DNA of 48,147 bases from Roseofilum halophilum BLCC-M91 (lineage in GTDB: Bacteria > Cyanobacteriota > Cyanobacteriia > Cyanobacteriales > Desertifilaceae), in assembly GCF_030068445.1 (NCBI RefSeq), contig NZ_JAQPOK010000118.1, positions 1 through 48,147 on the forward strand, given 5' to 3'. The notes beneath the pieces are model-generated. The model worked only from the letters and a program-made list of their open reading frames with translations. It ran no database searches and was not told the DNA's origin. Positions 8,082-16,028 of the stretch are shown piece after piece. The position numbers and the translations under genes were made by a program. Numbering within the stretch: position 1 is the first letter of the stretch; the number at the start of each line of letters is the position of its first letter.

Positions 8082-8096
8082 AGAAACCGAGTTTCT
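8082..8096. repeat. AGAAACCGAGTTTCT palindrome copy
   Basis: A one-base variant of the palindrome seen at 379 and elsewhere. It is again followed by a CGGCTATAA-like flank, so it belongs to the same mobile element family. Confidence 0.7.
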
Positions 8097-8119
8097 GAGC
8101 ATTCGGCTATAACAGTATC

Positions 8120-8152
8120 AACTCTTACCTATTTTAGGTAAGAGTTGTTTTA
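8120..8152 (+). terminator. hairpin terminator after the DUF5615 locus
   Basis: A perfect 11-base stem AACTCTTACCT / AGGTAAGAGTT (8120-8130 and 8136-8146) with a five-base loop is followed by GTTTTAG. It is placed correctly to end the 7126-8066 transcript. Confidence 0.7.
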
Positions 8153-8218
8153 GAAGAATATCTACACATCTTGTAGACTCTCCCGGATCTATAGTGATAT
8201 AACACTTTTCTAACAGCC

Positions 8219-8308
8219 ATGCCTCTTACTGAATTATTCCCTGTAGTTAGTCAGCTTTCGCATCAGGATAAGCTATGCCTTATTCATTTCCTCTTGCTCG
8301 CTTGCTGA
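8219..8308 (+). pseudogene. truncated small antitoxin-like ORF
   Basis: A 29-residue frame reads MPLTELFPVVSQLSHQDK and then LCLIHFLLLAC before a stop. It matches the N-terminal pattern of a common cyanobacterial antitoxin-like protein whose usual length is 60-80 residues. After the stop the sequence becomes a hairpin repeat, so the gene looks truncated by repeat insertion. No toxin follows. Confidence 0.45.
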
Positions 8309-8761
8309 GGTTGAAAAGCGAGCAAGATGCTCGCACTCCTTTCCTTGCACTGGTTTGGGAGAACACGGGTTAAAATAGCGATCGCAAGATCGCAACGACT
8401 TTCTTCCCCAGCCCTACTGAATACTCGCTTGCGCCATTATCTCCTCGCACGACTCAAGCGCAAAGCGCTGTATTCCAAGTCTCTTGAGATGCTCGGCTAT
8501 TCGATTCGTTTGCTCCTTCACTACCTCCCCTCCATTTTGGCTCGGTTCTCTCTCCTTCCTCTCTCTAGTCCAATGCCCAACGCAGAATAGTAATGTGTGT
8601 TACAGTTGAGGCAGGCTAACTTGAAACTAAAATTCCCCTCAAGTTGGAGCGAACATTCTGCCTATAAATAGAGCCTTAGATACTAGCGAAGCTTTGTAGT
8701 CTCCAAGGATTTTCTTATACTTTTTGGAAGCTTTATATATAAACTGAAGGAAATCAATTAC
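8309..8761. other. gene-free repeat-bearing stretch and leader of the 8762 gene
   Basis: It contains a hairpin GCGAGCAAGATGCTCGC (8318-8334) of the family that forms arrays at 20643, 22471 and 25274, and a second short palindrome AGCGCAAAGCGCTGTAT (8457-8473) that recurs near 13267 and 25725. An 87-codon frame at 8327-8590 is only the translation of these repeats. The last 100 bases are AT-rich (GCTTTATATATAAACTG), with AAGGAAA before the next start, and probably hold its promoter. Confidence 0.6.
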
Positions 8762-9883
8762 ATGAAAATTCTTAAAAAAACGGCCCTGATTTACTGCGAG
8801 AAAGAATTTGGCTTGATAGACGGAAAAGTTGCCGCAGGACTAGTTAGACACTCGGAAATCTATACTATTGTTGGGGTTATTGATAGTTTATTAGCCGGTA
8901 AAGATGCAGGAGAAGTGCTAGGAGATAAAAAGAGTAACATCCCCATTTTTGCTAACTTGGATGAATCTTTGAGCAGCCTTTCAACAATTCCAGACTGTTA
9001 TATCTATGGTAAAGCACCTTTAGATATTTACATATCCGAAGAAGAACGGTGTCTAATCCTGGAGGCTATGGGAAAAGGGATGGATATCATCAACGGTCTT
9101 CATCAATTCTTTTCTGAAGATCCAGAATTTGCCCGTATGGCCATTGAGTACGATGTCAAAATCAAAGACATCAGAAAACCGCCAAGCTTAAAAGATTCCC
9201 ACGTTTTTACTGGCCAAATATCTAAAGTAAATATACCGGTTATTGCCGTATTAGGAACCGATTGTGCTTGCGGGAAAAGAACCACCGCAGTGGAACTCAA
9301 CAAAGCCTTAAAAAATGTAGGATTAAAATCGGTTCTGGTCGTGACAGGGCAAACTGGCTTAATGCAAGGTGAAAAGTATGGTGTGTCTATGGATGCGCTG
9401 ATTTCCCAATTTGCGATCGGTGAATTAGAAAATGCCGTTATTCAGGCTTTTGAAACCGAAAATCCTGACATTATTTTAGTCGAGGGGCAAAGCGCCGTTA
9501 GCCATCCTGCCTTCATGAGTTCCATTGGAATTTTGAAAGGAAGTGTGCCAAATGGAGTGATCTTACAACATCCGCCTGCTCGAAAATTTCGCTGTGATTT
9601 TCCTGATTTGTTGATGCCTACTGTTGAAAAAGAAATTCAATTGATTGAATCCATTTCTCAATCTCAAGTGATGGCGATCGCATTAAATCACGAAAACCTA
9701 ACCCGCGAAGAAATTCTGACCATCATTGAGGACTATGAAGGCCGTTTCCGCTTACCCACCACCGATATATTGAACTACGGATGTCAAAAACTGGTTCAAG
9801 TTTTAAGCGATCGCTTTCCAAATCTGAATCATAAAATCATGCAGAGGCGCTTAGAAGAAATAGCTTTATTGGCAGTGAGATAG
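8762..9883 (+). CDS. DUF1611 (DgcN-type) P-loop N-acyl/acetyl-transfer protein
   Basis: A 373-residue member of DUF1611. An N-terminal Rossmann-like domain (about 1-155, with VAAGLVRHSEIYTIVGVID) is followed by a P-loop domain with the family-specific GTDCACGKRTTA at about 165, VTGQTGLMQGEKYGV, and ILVEGQSAVSHPA. The best-studied relative, DgcN, works in D-glutamate catabolism and N-acetylates the D-amino acid, next to a dipeptide epimerase (DgcA). Here the partner is instead a PLP racemase seven bases downstream. AAGGAAA lies before the ATG. I infer a role in D-amino-acid derivatisation or breakdown; the substrate cannot be read from sequence. The family is certain, the reaction moderate. 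Confidence 0.78.
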   Translation: MKILKKTALIYCEKEFGLIDGKVAAGLVRHSEIYTIVGVIDSLLAGKDAGEVLGDKKSNIPIFANLDESLSSLSTIPDCYIYGKAPLDIYISEEERCLILEAMGKGMDIINGLHQFFSEDPEFARMAIEYDVKIKDIRKPPSLKDSHVFTGQISKVNIPVIAVLGTDCACGKRTTAVELNKALKNVGLKSVLVVTGQTGLMQGEKYGVSMDALISQFAIGELENAVIQAFETENPDIILVEGQSAVSHPAFMSSIGILKGSVPNGVILQHPPARKFRCDFPDLLMPTVEKEIQLIESISQSQVMAIALNHENLTREEILTIIEDYEGRFRLPTTDILNYGCQKLVQVLSDRFPNLNHKIMQRRLEEIALLAVR

Positions 9884-9890
9884 ACCCAAA

Positions 9891-10982
9891 ATGCTTAGAC
9901 AAATAGAGATAAAAGCGTTACTGCCAAGGATAGAAATATCTCTATCTCAAATCCGGCATAATGCTCAGATGCTATCCGAGCATTATGGACGAAAAGGAAT
10001 TTCCTTGATGGGGGTCTCCAAAGCAACCCTAGGAGATCCGGAGATCGCTAAGGCAATGATTCAAGGCGGAGTAAAATTCATTGCCGACTCCCGCATCGAA
10101 AATATTCAAAAAATGAGAATTGCAGGAATTTCGACTCAGATTGTGCTTCTCCGCACAGCATTCAGTCAGGCGGAAGCGGTAATTAAAAATGTGGATATTA
10201 GTCTCAATACGGAACTTGAGACGGTGAGAGAGCTTTCCAACTTTGCCAAGATACACAATACACTTCACCAGATTATTGTCATGGTGGAGATGGGCGATTT
10301 GCGAGAGGGCATACTTCCTTGTGACCTTCCCCAATTCATCAAAAAAACGATTGACTTACCTAATATCAAAGTCATTGGAATTGGCTGTAATTTAGCTTGT
10401 TATGGTGGAGTTAAGCCCGACAACCATAATATGTATCAGTTATCTGAGTTGGCTGATGCGCTCGAAAAGGAGTTTCGGATTCACTTAGAAATAATTTCGG
10501 GCGGCAATTCAGCCAACTATGAATGGTCTGAAGCCGCGCAAGCGGTCGGAAGAATTAACAACCTACGTTTGGGTGAATCGATTCTTTTAGGATGTGAAAC
10601 TGTTAATCGGAAAGCCATTCCGGGCTTGTATACCAGCGCCTTCAAGCTAATTGCTGAGGTGATCGAGTCAAAGGAAAAGCCTTCTTTGCCATTTGGAGAG
10701 ATTTGTCAGAATGCTTTTGGGAATGTTCCCACTTTTCTAGATCGCGGTATTCGTCGCAGAATTATTATCGCCTTGGGAAGGCAGGATATTTTAGTATCTG
10801 GCTTAAAACCTAATAAAGCTCTAGAAATACTGGGATCTAGCAGCGACCATGTTGTTCTTGACAGCAATAACTATGATTGCCAGGTTGGTAGTGAAGTGGA
10901 GTTTAATTTAGATTATGGTGGGTTGCTCTCAGCAATGACTTCTCCTTTCATTGCAAAACAAGTTATTGGCAATAACCATTAA
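9891..10982 (+). CDS. alanine/ornithine racemase-like PLP enzyme
   Basis: A 363-residue fold-type III PLP enzyme. The cofactor lysine is K44 in LMGVSKATLGD, in place of the YAVVKANAYG form of classical alanine racemase. The barrel continues with FIADSRIENIQKMR, VMVEMGDLREG and VIGIGCNLACYGGVKPD, and the C-terminal beta domain has GRQDILVSGL and VGSEVEFNLDYGGLLSAMTS. This matches the broad alanine/ornithine racemase group rather than Alr proper. It is seven bases after the DUF1611 gene and almost certainly co-transcribed. Together they suggest making or recycling a D-amino acid. The start lacks a strong ribosome site, consistent with coupling to the upstream stop. Confidence 0.82.
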   Translation: MLRQIEIKALLPRIEISLSQIRHNAQMLSEHYGRKGISLMGVSKATLGDPEIAKAMIQGGVKFIADSRIENIQKMRIAGISTQIVLLRTAFSQAEAVIKNVDISLNTELETVRELSNFAKIHNTLHQIIVMVEMGDLREGILPCDLPQFIKKTIDLPNIKVIGIGCNLACYGGVKPDNHNMYQLSELADALEKEFRIHLEIISGGNSANYEWSEAAQAVGRINNLRLGESILLGCETVNRKAIPGLYTSAFKLIAEVIESKEKPSLPFGEICQNAFGNVPTFLDRGIRRRIIIALGRQDILVSGLKPNKALEILGSSSDHVVLDSNNYDCQVGSEVEFNLDYGGLLSAMTSPFIAKQVIGNNH

Positions 10983-11004
10983 CTTTGACTATCGGTTGTC
11001 CAAC

Positions 11005-11275
11005 TCAGCTTAGACTTCCGACGGAACGGTTAACATTCTGGTTGGCATATCGCCTGTTGCGGTAGCGGATGGTATTGACGATCCGGCAACGACGACTTTC
11101 AATGAGGAATTGTATGGTGGTAATATTTAGATCCAACTGGGCAGGTTTACAATGCCAGCCCGTTTACACCATTCGGCGGCTCAACCCGAAATTGTCAGTC
11201 AATTTCAAGTCACTCCGATGTGATGCTAACAATTCTCTGGTCAGATCCTGATACACTCAAAACAGTTCAGTACCA
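11005..11275 (+). pseudogene. frameshifted remnant of an unknown gene
   Basis: In one frame the sequence reads TVNILVGISPVAVADGIDD then TTTFNEELYGGNI and stops at 11128-11130. The next frame continues at once with DPTGQVYNASPFTPFGG and ILWSDPDTLKTVQYQDF. The two parts read like one secreted or surface-type protein interrupted by a frameshift and lacking both ends. I do not recognise the family. The rest of the interval 10983-11302 shows nothing else. Confidence 0.35.
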
Positions 11276-11302
11276 AGATTTTATTTTCCCATTGTCTCGG
11301 CC

Positions 11303-11551
11303 ATGTCTTCCAAATTTGTACCGATCAAAAACCCCTCCTTACGGGAAACCCCCCGTTCTCAACTGGCTCCCATCCTTCCTTCTCCTCCTACCGAGTCCCT
11401 TGTAGACTGGTTAGAAAAAACGGGACGCATGTCTGTTCGCGAAGTCCTAGATGAGGATTTTGTTGATGATGATGCGGATATTTCCGAACTGATGGAGGGA
11501 AATGACGATAATTATGAGGAGGAGGAGGATTCCATGGACGATCAGCAGTAG
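11303..11551 (+). CDS. DUF3134 family protein
   Basis: An 82-residue protein of a family essentially confined to cyanobacteria. It has the NPSLRETPRSQLAPILP stretch at residues 10-26 and the SLVDWLEKTGRM block, then a highly acidic tail (DEDFVDDDADISELMEG, then EEEEDSMDD). The acidic tail is longer than I expect for the family. Function unknown. It lies 63 bases upstream of mraY on the same strand. Confidence 0.75.
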   Translation: MSSKFVPIKNPSLRETPRSQLAPILPSPPTESLVDWLEKTGRMSVREVLDEDFVDDDADISELMEGNDDNYEEEEDSMDDQQ

Positions 11552-11614
11552 GCTAGACCTGTCCATGGAGTAAATTGGACATTGAATCTGTTGAGTGTGA
11601 GTGTGAGGAAAACT

Positions 11615-12700
11615 GTGGACGCGAAATTTAGCTCTGGGGGATTCTCTTTTTCTGGGGGAACCCGCCTATTCTGGATCTTAGTGGTGGGTTTGGGACTGAC
11701 GGCTTTAGCCCTTGATTTGCCGATGAACCCGTCTCAACCCTGGCTTTCCCTGAGTCTGCCCTTCTGGAGTGGGTTAGCCCTAACCACTCTGGTGGGCGCT
11801 TGGGCTGTCCCGACTTTAAGAAGGATTAAAGCGGGCCAAATTATCCGCGAAGATGGGCCGCAAGACCATTTGAAAAAAGCGGGAACCCCAACTATGGGAG
11901 GGATCTTTTTTATTCCGGTGGCGGTGCTGGTGGCTTTGGTGACTTCAGGAGGCGATCGCAGCGTTTTCGCCGTTTCTGTTGTCATTTTAGGCTATGGGGC
12001 CATCGGTTGGATTGATGATTGGCAAATTCTCCGCCGTCGCTCCAATAAGGGCATTTCTCCCAGAATGAAGCTGATCCTACAGACTCTTTTGGCGGTGAGT
12101 TTTAGCCTGTGGATGCTCTTGACGCAACCGCCGGATCTAACCACAGTAGCCCTCTTTGGAGCCGTTAGCCTGCCTCTGGGTTTGTTCTTTTGGCCCCTAG
12201 CCGCGTTTACCCTGGTTTCGGAAAGTAATGCGGTGAACCTCACGGATGGTTTAGATGGGTTAGCAGGCGGAACTTGTGCGATCGCCTTTTTAGCCCTCGG
12301 CGTTCTCCTTGCTCCCACTTCCCCCAGTTTAATGATCCTCGCTTGCGCCCTCAGTGGCAGTTGTGTGGGCTTTCTTGCGTATAATCGTAATCCTGCCCAA
12401 GTGTTTATGGGAGATACGGGTTCCATGGCTCTCGGCGGCGGTTTAGCGGCGATCGCCCTCATTAGCGGTAACCTCTGGAGCTTAATTATTCTCAGCGGCC
12501 TGTTTATTGTCGAAACCCTCTCCGTGATCCTGCAAGTGAGCTATTACAAAGCCACCAAAGGCCCCGACGGTATCGGTAAACGCATCCTCAAAATGGCCCC
12601 GCTCCACCACCATCTGGAACTCTCTGGATGGTCTGAAACCCAGGTTGTTGGCGTATTTTATGGCGTTGTCGGTATCCTCGCCATTCTCAGTTATCTTTAA
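11615..12700 (+). CDS. mraY: phospho-N-acetylmuramoyl-pentapeptide transferase
   Basis: The integral membrane enzyme that joins UDP-MurNAc-pentapeptide to undecaprenyl phosphate, giving lipid I in peptidoglycan synthesis. It has about ten membrane spans and the family motifs: the first acidic pair in IGWIDDWQILRRR, the catalytic NLTDGLDGLAGG, MGDTGSMALGG, and the C-terminal MAPLHHHLELSGWSE. The frame is open from a TTG at 11582. I chose the GTG at 11615, which follows GAGGAAAAC and gives an N-terminus (M-DAKF) like other cyanobacterial MraY proteins, 361 residues. No other mur gene is adjacent. Confidence 0.95.
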   Translation: MDAKFSSGGFSFSGGTRLFWILVVGLGLTALALDLPMNPSQPWLSLSLPFWSGLALTTLVGAWAVPTLRRIKAGQIIREDGPQDHLKKAGTPTMGGIFFIPVAVLVALVTSGGDRSVFAVSVVILGYGAIGWIDDWQILRRRSNKGISPRMKLILQTLLAVSFSLWMLLTQPPDLTTVALFGAVSLPLGLFFWPLAAFTLVSESNAVNLTDGLDGLAGGTCAIAFLALGVLLAPTSPSLMILACALSGSCVGFLAYNRNPAQVFMGDTGSMALGGGLAAIALISGNLWSLIILSGLFIVETLSVILQVSYYKATKGPDGIGKRILKMAPLHHHLELSGWSETQVVGVFYGVVGILAILSYL

Positions 12701-12755
12701 GTCATCCCGTAGGGTGGATCAACCCAGTTTACAGAATGGATAGAACCAAACCAAG

Positions 12756-13022
12756 ATGAATATTACTCTCAAGCCAGAACAAGAGCAATTTATTCAATCC
12801 CAAATTGAACGGGGAATTTTTGCCAATGCAGAACAGGCGATAGAGGTAGCATTACGCTTGTTAGAAGAACAAAGTAGAGGTTACGAAGAATGGGTAGAAG
12901 AAACTCGCGAAAAAATAGATTTAGGATTGGCGCAATTGGAAAGAGGCGAAAAATTTCCGATTGAAGTTGCGTTTGAAAGATTAGATCGAAAGATTACTAA
13001 ACTACGTGAGAGTCAACAGTGA
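12756..13022 (+). CDS. parD: ParD-type antitoxin
   Basis: An 88-residue CopG/Arc-like protein. The ribbon-helix-helix half is MNITLKPEQEQFIQSQIERG with FANAEQAIEVALRLLEEQ, followed by a charged helical tail for toxin binding. Complete and of normal length. The four-base overlap with the next frame shows it once headed a parDE operon, but the toxin behind it is broken (13019-13202), leaving an orphan antitoxin. Confidence 0.88.
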   Translation: MNITLKPEQEQFIQSQIERGIFANAEQAIEVALRLLEEQSRGYEEWVEETREKIDLGLAQLERGEKFPIEVAFERLDRKITKLRESQQ

Positions 13023-13202
13023 GTCAAAATTTTATTTCTTCAGAGGCACTGGCTGACCTAGATACAATTATTGAAACCTGATTTACGGGGAATTCCAATC
13101 ATGGGGTATATTATTTTTTATACAGTTGTTGGAGAAGGCGTGGAAATTGTTCGGGTGGTGAGTGCTTATAGAGATTTAGAGTCCGTGTTTTTGGATGAAT
13201 AA
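13019..13202 (+). pseudogene. parE: degraded ParE toxin
   Basis: The frame starts at a GTG overlapping the parD stop and reads SQNFISSEALADLDTIIET, then a stop at 13079-13081. In the next frame it resumes with DLRGIPIMGYIIFYTVVGEG and VEIVRVVSAYRDLESVF, which is the typical C-terminal half of ParE (YLIFY..., EILRVVHGARDLE). About 30-40 residues of the middle are missing and the frame is shifted, so the toxin should be inactive. Confidence 0.8.
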
Positions 13203-13245
13203 GAAACTCTAGAAATTTTTGTCCTATTTGTAACTGCTATCGCTC

Positions 13246-13263
13246 TTACTTATTACTTATTAC
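13246..13263. repeat. short heptamer array (ACTTATT type)
   Basis: About two and a half copies of a heptamer, the smallest of the STRR-like arrays in the window. Confidence 0.5.
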
Positions 13264-13287
13264 TGGCGCAGCGCAAATCGCTGTATG

Positions 13288-13326
13288 GATCTTCCCTTTC
13301 CCTGGGTAAAAGGAAAAGGGAAGATC
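13288..13326 (-). terminator. long hairpin downstream of pgk
   Basis: The arms GATCTTCCCTTTCC and GGAAAAGGGAAGATC pair almost completely around a loop of about ten bases, 27 bases past the pgk stop. No T-run follows on the minus strand, so it may be a 3'-end stabilising hairpin rather than a classical intrinsic terminator. Confidence 0.4.
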
Positions 13327-13352
13327 GACAAAAGTTACAGAATCGAGTTGGC

Positions 13353-14555
13353 TTACGCTTCGTCTAAAGCGGCAATACCGGGGAGTTCCTTACCTTCGAG
13401 CAATTCCAAGCTTGCGCCACCACCGGTAGAAATATGGCTCATTTGGTCAGCAACGCCGACTTTTTCCACTGCTGCCACGGAATCGCCACCGCCGATAATG
13501 GTAGAAGCGCCAGTTTTGGTCAGTCCAGCTAAGGAGCGGGCGATCGCCTCAGTACCGGCTGCAAACTTATCAAACTCGAACACACCCATGGGCCCATTCC
13601 AGATCACCGTCTTACAATCAGCTAAAGCATCCTCAAAGGTTTTCACCGAATCCGGGCCAATATCCAATCCCATCCAGCCATCGGGAATATTATCCACGCT
13701 CACAGTTTGGGAATTAGCATCAGCCGCAAAATTATCCGCCACCACCACATCCGTGGGTAACAACAGGTCTACACCCCGCTCTTTCGCCTTCACTTCCAAA
13801 GATTTCGCCAACTCTAGCTTATCTTCTTCCACCAAAGACTTACCAACCTTCATGCCCCGCGCCTTATAGAACGTGAAGATCATGCCACCCCCAATCAGGA
13901 GCTTATCGCATTTTTCCAACAGGGTCTCAATCACGCCAATTTTGCTCGATACCTTTGAGCCACCAATAATGGCCGCCAAAGGTCGTTGGGGACTTTCGAT
14001 CGCCGCTTGCAGATACTTCAGTTCCTTCTCAATCAAAAATCCAGCCACCGAAGGACTCAGGTACTTGGTCACCCCTTCCGTCGAAGCATGGGCCCGGTGA
14101 GCGGTTCCAAAGGCATCATTCACATACAGATCGGCAACTGAAGCCAATTGTTTAGCAAACTCTGGATCATTCTTTTCTTCTTCAGCATGGAAGCGCACAT
14201 TCTCCAGCAGTAGCACATCCCCATTCTGCATTTTAGCGACCGCAGCGGCCACCTCATCCCCCACACAGTCATCGGTTTTGGCCACCTCTTTACCGAGCAG
14301 TTCAGATAACCGTGCGGCCACTGGAGTCAAACGCATAGACTCATTCACTTTTCCCTTGGGTCGGCCGAAGTGAGAGGTTAAAATAACCTTAGCACCCTTG
14401 CTAGTCAACTCTTGAATCGTAGGCAGAGCAGCCCGAATGCGAGTATCATCAGTGATAGACCCATTATCGATGGGAACATTAAAATCCGCTCGCACTAACA
14501 CTTTTTTGCCAGAAACGTCAGATGCTGACAAGTTTGCTACCGTTTTCTTGGGCAC
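13353..14555 (-). CDS. pgk: phosphoglycerate kinase
   Basis: Transfers phosphate between 1,3-bisphosphoglycerate and ADP, in glycolysis and (in reverse) the Calvin cycle. Motifs in order: [14 protein letters not shown] near the N-terminus, [48 protein letters not shown], and the C-terminal nucleotide site [11 protein letters not shown] with [11 protein letters not shown] and [13 protein letters not shown]. The frame is open to 14612, but the GTG at 14555 is preceded by GGAGG at the proper distance and gives [10 protein letters not shown], the usual N-terminus, 400 residues. It is divergent from the stress-protein gene, with 92 bases between them. Confidence 0.97.
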   Translation of the reverse strand: MPKKTVANLSASDVSGKKVLVRADFNVPIDNGSITDDTRIRAALPTIQELTSKGAKVILTSHFGRPKGKVNESMRLTPVAARLSELLGKEVAKTDDCVGDEVAAAVAKMQNGDVLLLENVRFHAEEEKNDPEFAKQLASVADLYVNDAFGTAHRAHASTEGVTKYLSPSVAGFLIEKELKYLQAAIESPQRPLAAIIGGSKVSSKIGVIETLLEKCDKLLIGGGMIFTFYKARGMKVGKSLVEEDKLELAKSLEVKAKERGVDLLLPTDVVVADNFAADANSQTVSVDNIPDGWMGLDIGPDSVKTFEDALADCKTVIWNGPMGVFEFDKFAAGTEAIARSLAGLTKTGASTIIGGGDSVAAVEKVGVADQMSHISTGGGASLELLEGKELPGIAALDEA

Positions 14556-14647
14556 AGGATAAACCTCCTTCAAAAAATTCTTCGTTATGTTTTTGATTAC
14601 GCTATCGTCCACATTGTATAGGAGTCCGTGTCTCGGAGGTAAGACCC

Positions 14648-15058
14648 ATGTTTAAGACTGTTCTCTTTCCGATTAACAAAAGCCAAGAAACCTTGGCAGC
14701 CACAGAGGTGGTGATGGATATTGTCAAAACCTATGGCTCTCAACTGATTCTGCTCTCTGTGCTGGAGAATGAGACCACCGAAGAGGATGCGTCTAGAGAT
14801 CCCATGATCTCCCATGACCAAATTGCTGAACTGCTCAGTAAAGTTCAAAGCGGCTTTTCCAAGAGTGGTATTGAGTCCAAAATTTTAGAACGGGAAGGCA
14901 AACCGGCCTTTACCATTTGTGATGTGGCTGATGAAATCGATGCCAATCTGATTATCATGGGCAGTCGGGGCGTTGGTCTGACGGAAGATGGATCAAAAGA
15001 TAGCATTACCAATCAGGTGATTAATCTTTCTCCTTGTCCCGTGTTGATTGTTCCTTAA
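14648..15058 (+). CDS. universal stress protein, UspA family
   Basis: A 136-residue Usp fold: the [15 protein letters not shown] start, [15 protein letters not shown] near the C-terminus, and the final SPCPVLIVP strand. The G-2x-G-9x-G(S/T) ATP motif is not cleanly present ([16 protein letters not shown]), so nucleotide binding is uncertain. GGAGGTAAG lies before the ATG. The short divergent gap with pgk suggests shared regulatory DNA. Usp proteins help survival under starvation and stress; the specific role here is unknown. Confidence 0.88.
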   Translation: MFKTVLFPINKSQETLAATEVVMDIVKTYGSQLILLSVLENETTEEDASRDPMISHDQIAELLSKVQSGFSKSGIESKILEREGKPAFTICDVADEIDANLIIMGSRGVGLTEDGSKDSITNQVINLSPCPVLIVP

Positions 15059-15077
15059 GTTTAGTAAAGCGCTGATT

Positions 15078-15923
15078 ATGATTCAATGGTATCCCGGACA
15101 TATTGCTAAGGCGGAACGTTCTCTAGCCGAACAACTCAAGCGAGTTGATGTGGTCTTAGATGTTCGGGATATTCGTATTCCTTTGACGACGCAACACCCA
15201 AAATTGAAGGAGTGGGTGGGGAGTCGGGAGCGGGTTCTGGTGCTGAACCGGATGGATATGATTTCGCCGGAGATGCAGGATTTATGGTTACAGTGGTTTA
15301 CCGATCGCCAAGAGCAGCCCTATTTTACCAATGCTAAATTGGGTAAGGGGATTCGAGAGGTGACCCAAGCGGCGATCGCCGCCGGTGCATCGATGAACGA
15401 GCGCCGACGCAAGCGGGGAATGCGTCCCCGTCCCGTGCGAGCGGTGGTGGTCGGGTTTCCGAATGTGGGAAAATCAGCCCTCATTAACCGCCTCTTAAAC
15501 CGTAAAGTAGTGCAAAGTGCGGCCCGTCCGGGGGTGACTCGGCAACTGCGCTGGATTAAAATTTCCTCAGATATTGAGTTATTGGACGCTCCTGGAGTGA
15601 TTCCCGTCCGATTAGAGGATCAACGGGATGCGGCCAAGTTAGCCATCTGTGATGATATTGGTGAAGCCAGTTATGATAATCAACGGGTGGCGATCGCCCT
15701 GCTGGATATCTTTCACAAACTGAATGCTCATGTGAATACCTTGGATAAACTGCGATCGCGCTATGAGGTCAATCCAGAAAACCTCTCTAGCGAAGACTAT
15801 TTACATACTTTAGCCGAAGCCAAATATCTCGGAGATCTAGAACGCACTGCCTGCCAACTGCTAACCGATTTCCGCAAAGGTCAATTGGGATGGTTTCCTC
15901 TAGAATTGCCCCCTTCACTATAA
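15078..15923 (+). CDS. ylqF: ribosome biogenesis GTPase YlqF/RbgA
   Basis: A circularly permuted GTPase of 281 residues. G4 (LNRMD) comes first, then G1 (GFPNVGKSALINRL), G2 (PGVTRQ) and G3 (DAPG), the order that defines this group. The start MIQWYPGHIAKAERSL at 15078 is the usual N-terminus; upstream in-frame codons from 15048 overlap the previous gene and are unlikely. RbgA acts in late assembly of the large ribosomal subunit. It lies 19 bases after the stress-protein stop and is probably co-transcribed with it. Confidence 0.93.
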   Translation: MIQWYPGHIAKAERSLAEQLKRVDVVLDVRDIRIPLTTQHPKLKEWVGSRERVLVLNRMDMISPEMQDLWLQWFTDRQEQPYFTNAKLGKGIREVTQAAIAAGASMNERRRKRGMRPRPVRAVVVGFPNVGKSALINRLLNRKVVQSAARPGVTRQLRWIKISSDIELLDAPGVIPVRLEDQRDAAKLAICDDIGEASYDNQRVAIALLDIFHKLNAHVNTLDKLRSRYEVNPENLSSEDYLHTLAEAKYLGDLERTACQLLTDFRKGQLGWFPLELPPSL

Positions 15924-16028
15924 TTTCATAGCCAGCACTGAGTACAATCAGGGTTGAAGTCTCCTGAAACTCAACTTAAGATTAACTCACCGCGATGGCA
16001 TCATCTACCGTAGGGAGCCAAAATTCTA

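Noticed and set aside
8327-8590. 87-residue basic protein
   Set aside because: Its frame is mostly hairpin and short palindrome repeats, begins inside the hairpin, and has no ribosome site.
11734-12462. Two minus-strand frames inside mraY
   Set aside because: Shadows of mraY; low-complexity content and no start signals.
13285-13869. Long frame opposite the pgk 3' half
   Set aside because: It is antisense to a clear, full-length pgk, and its composition reflects pgk codons.
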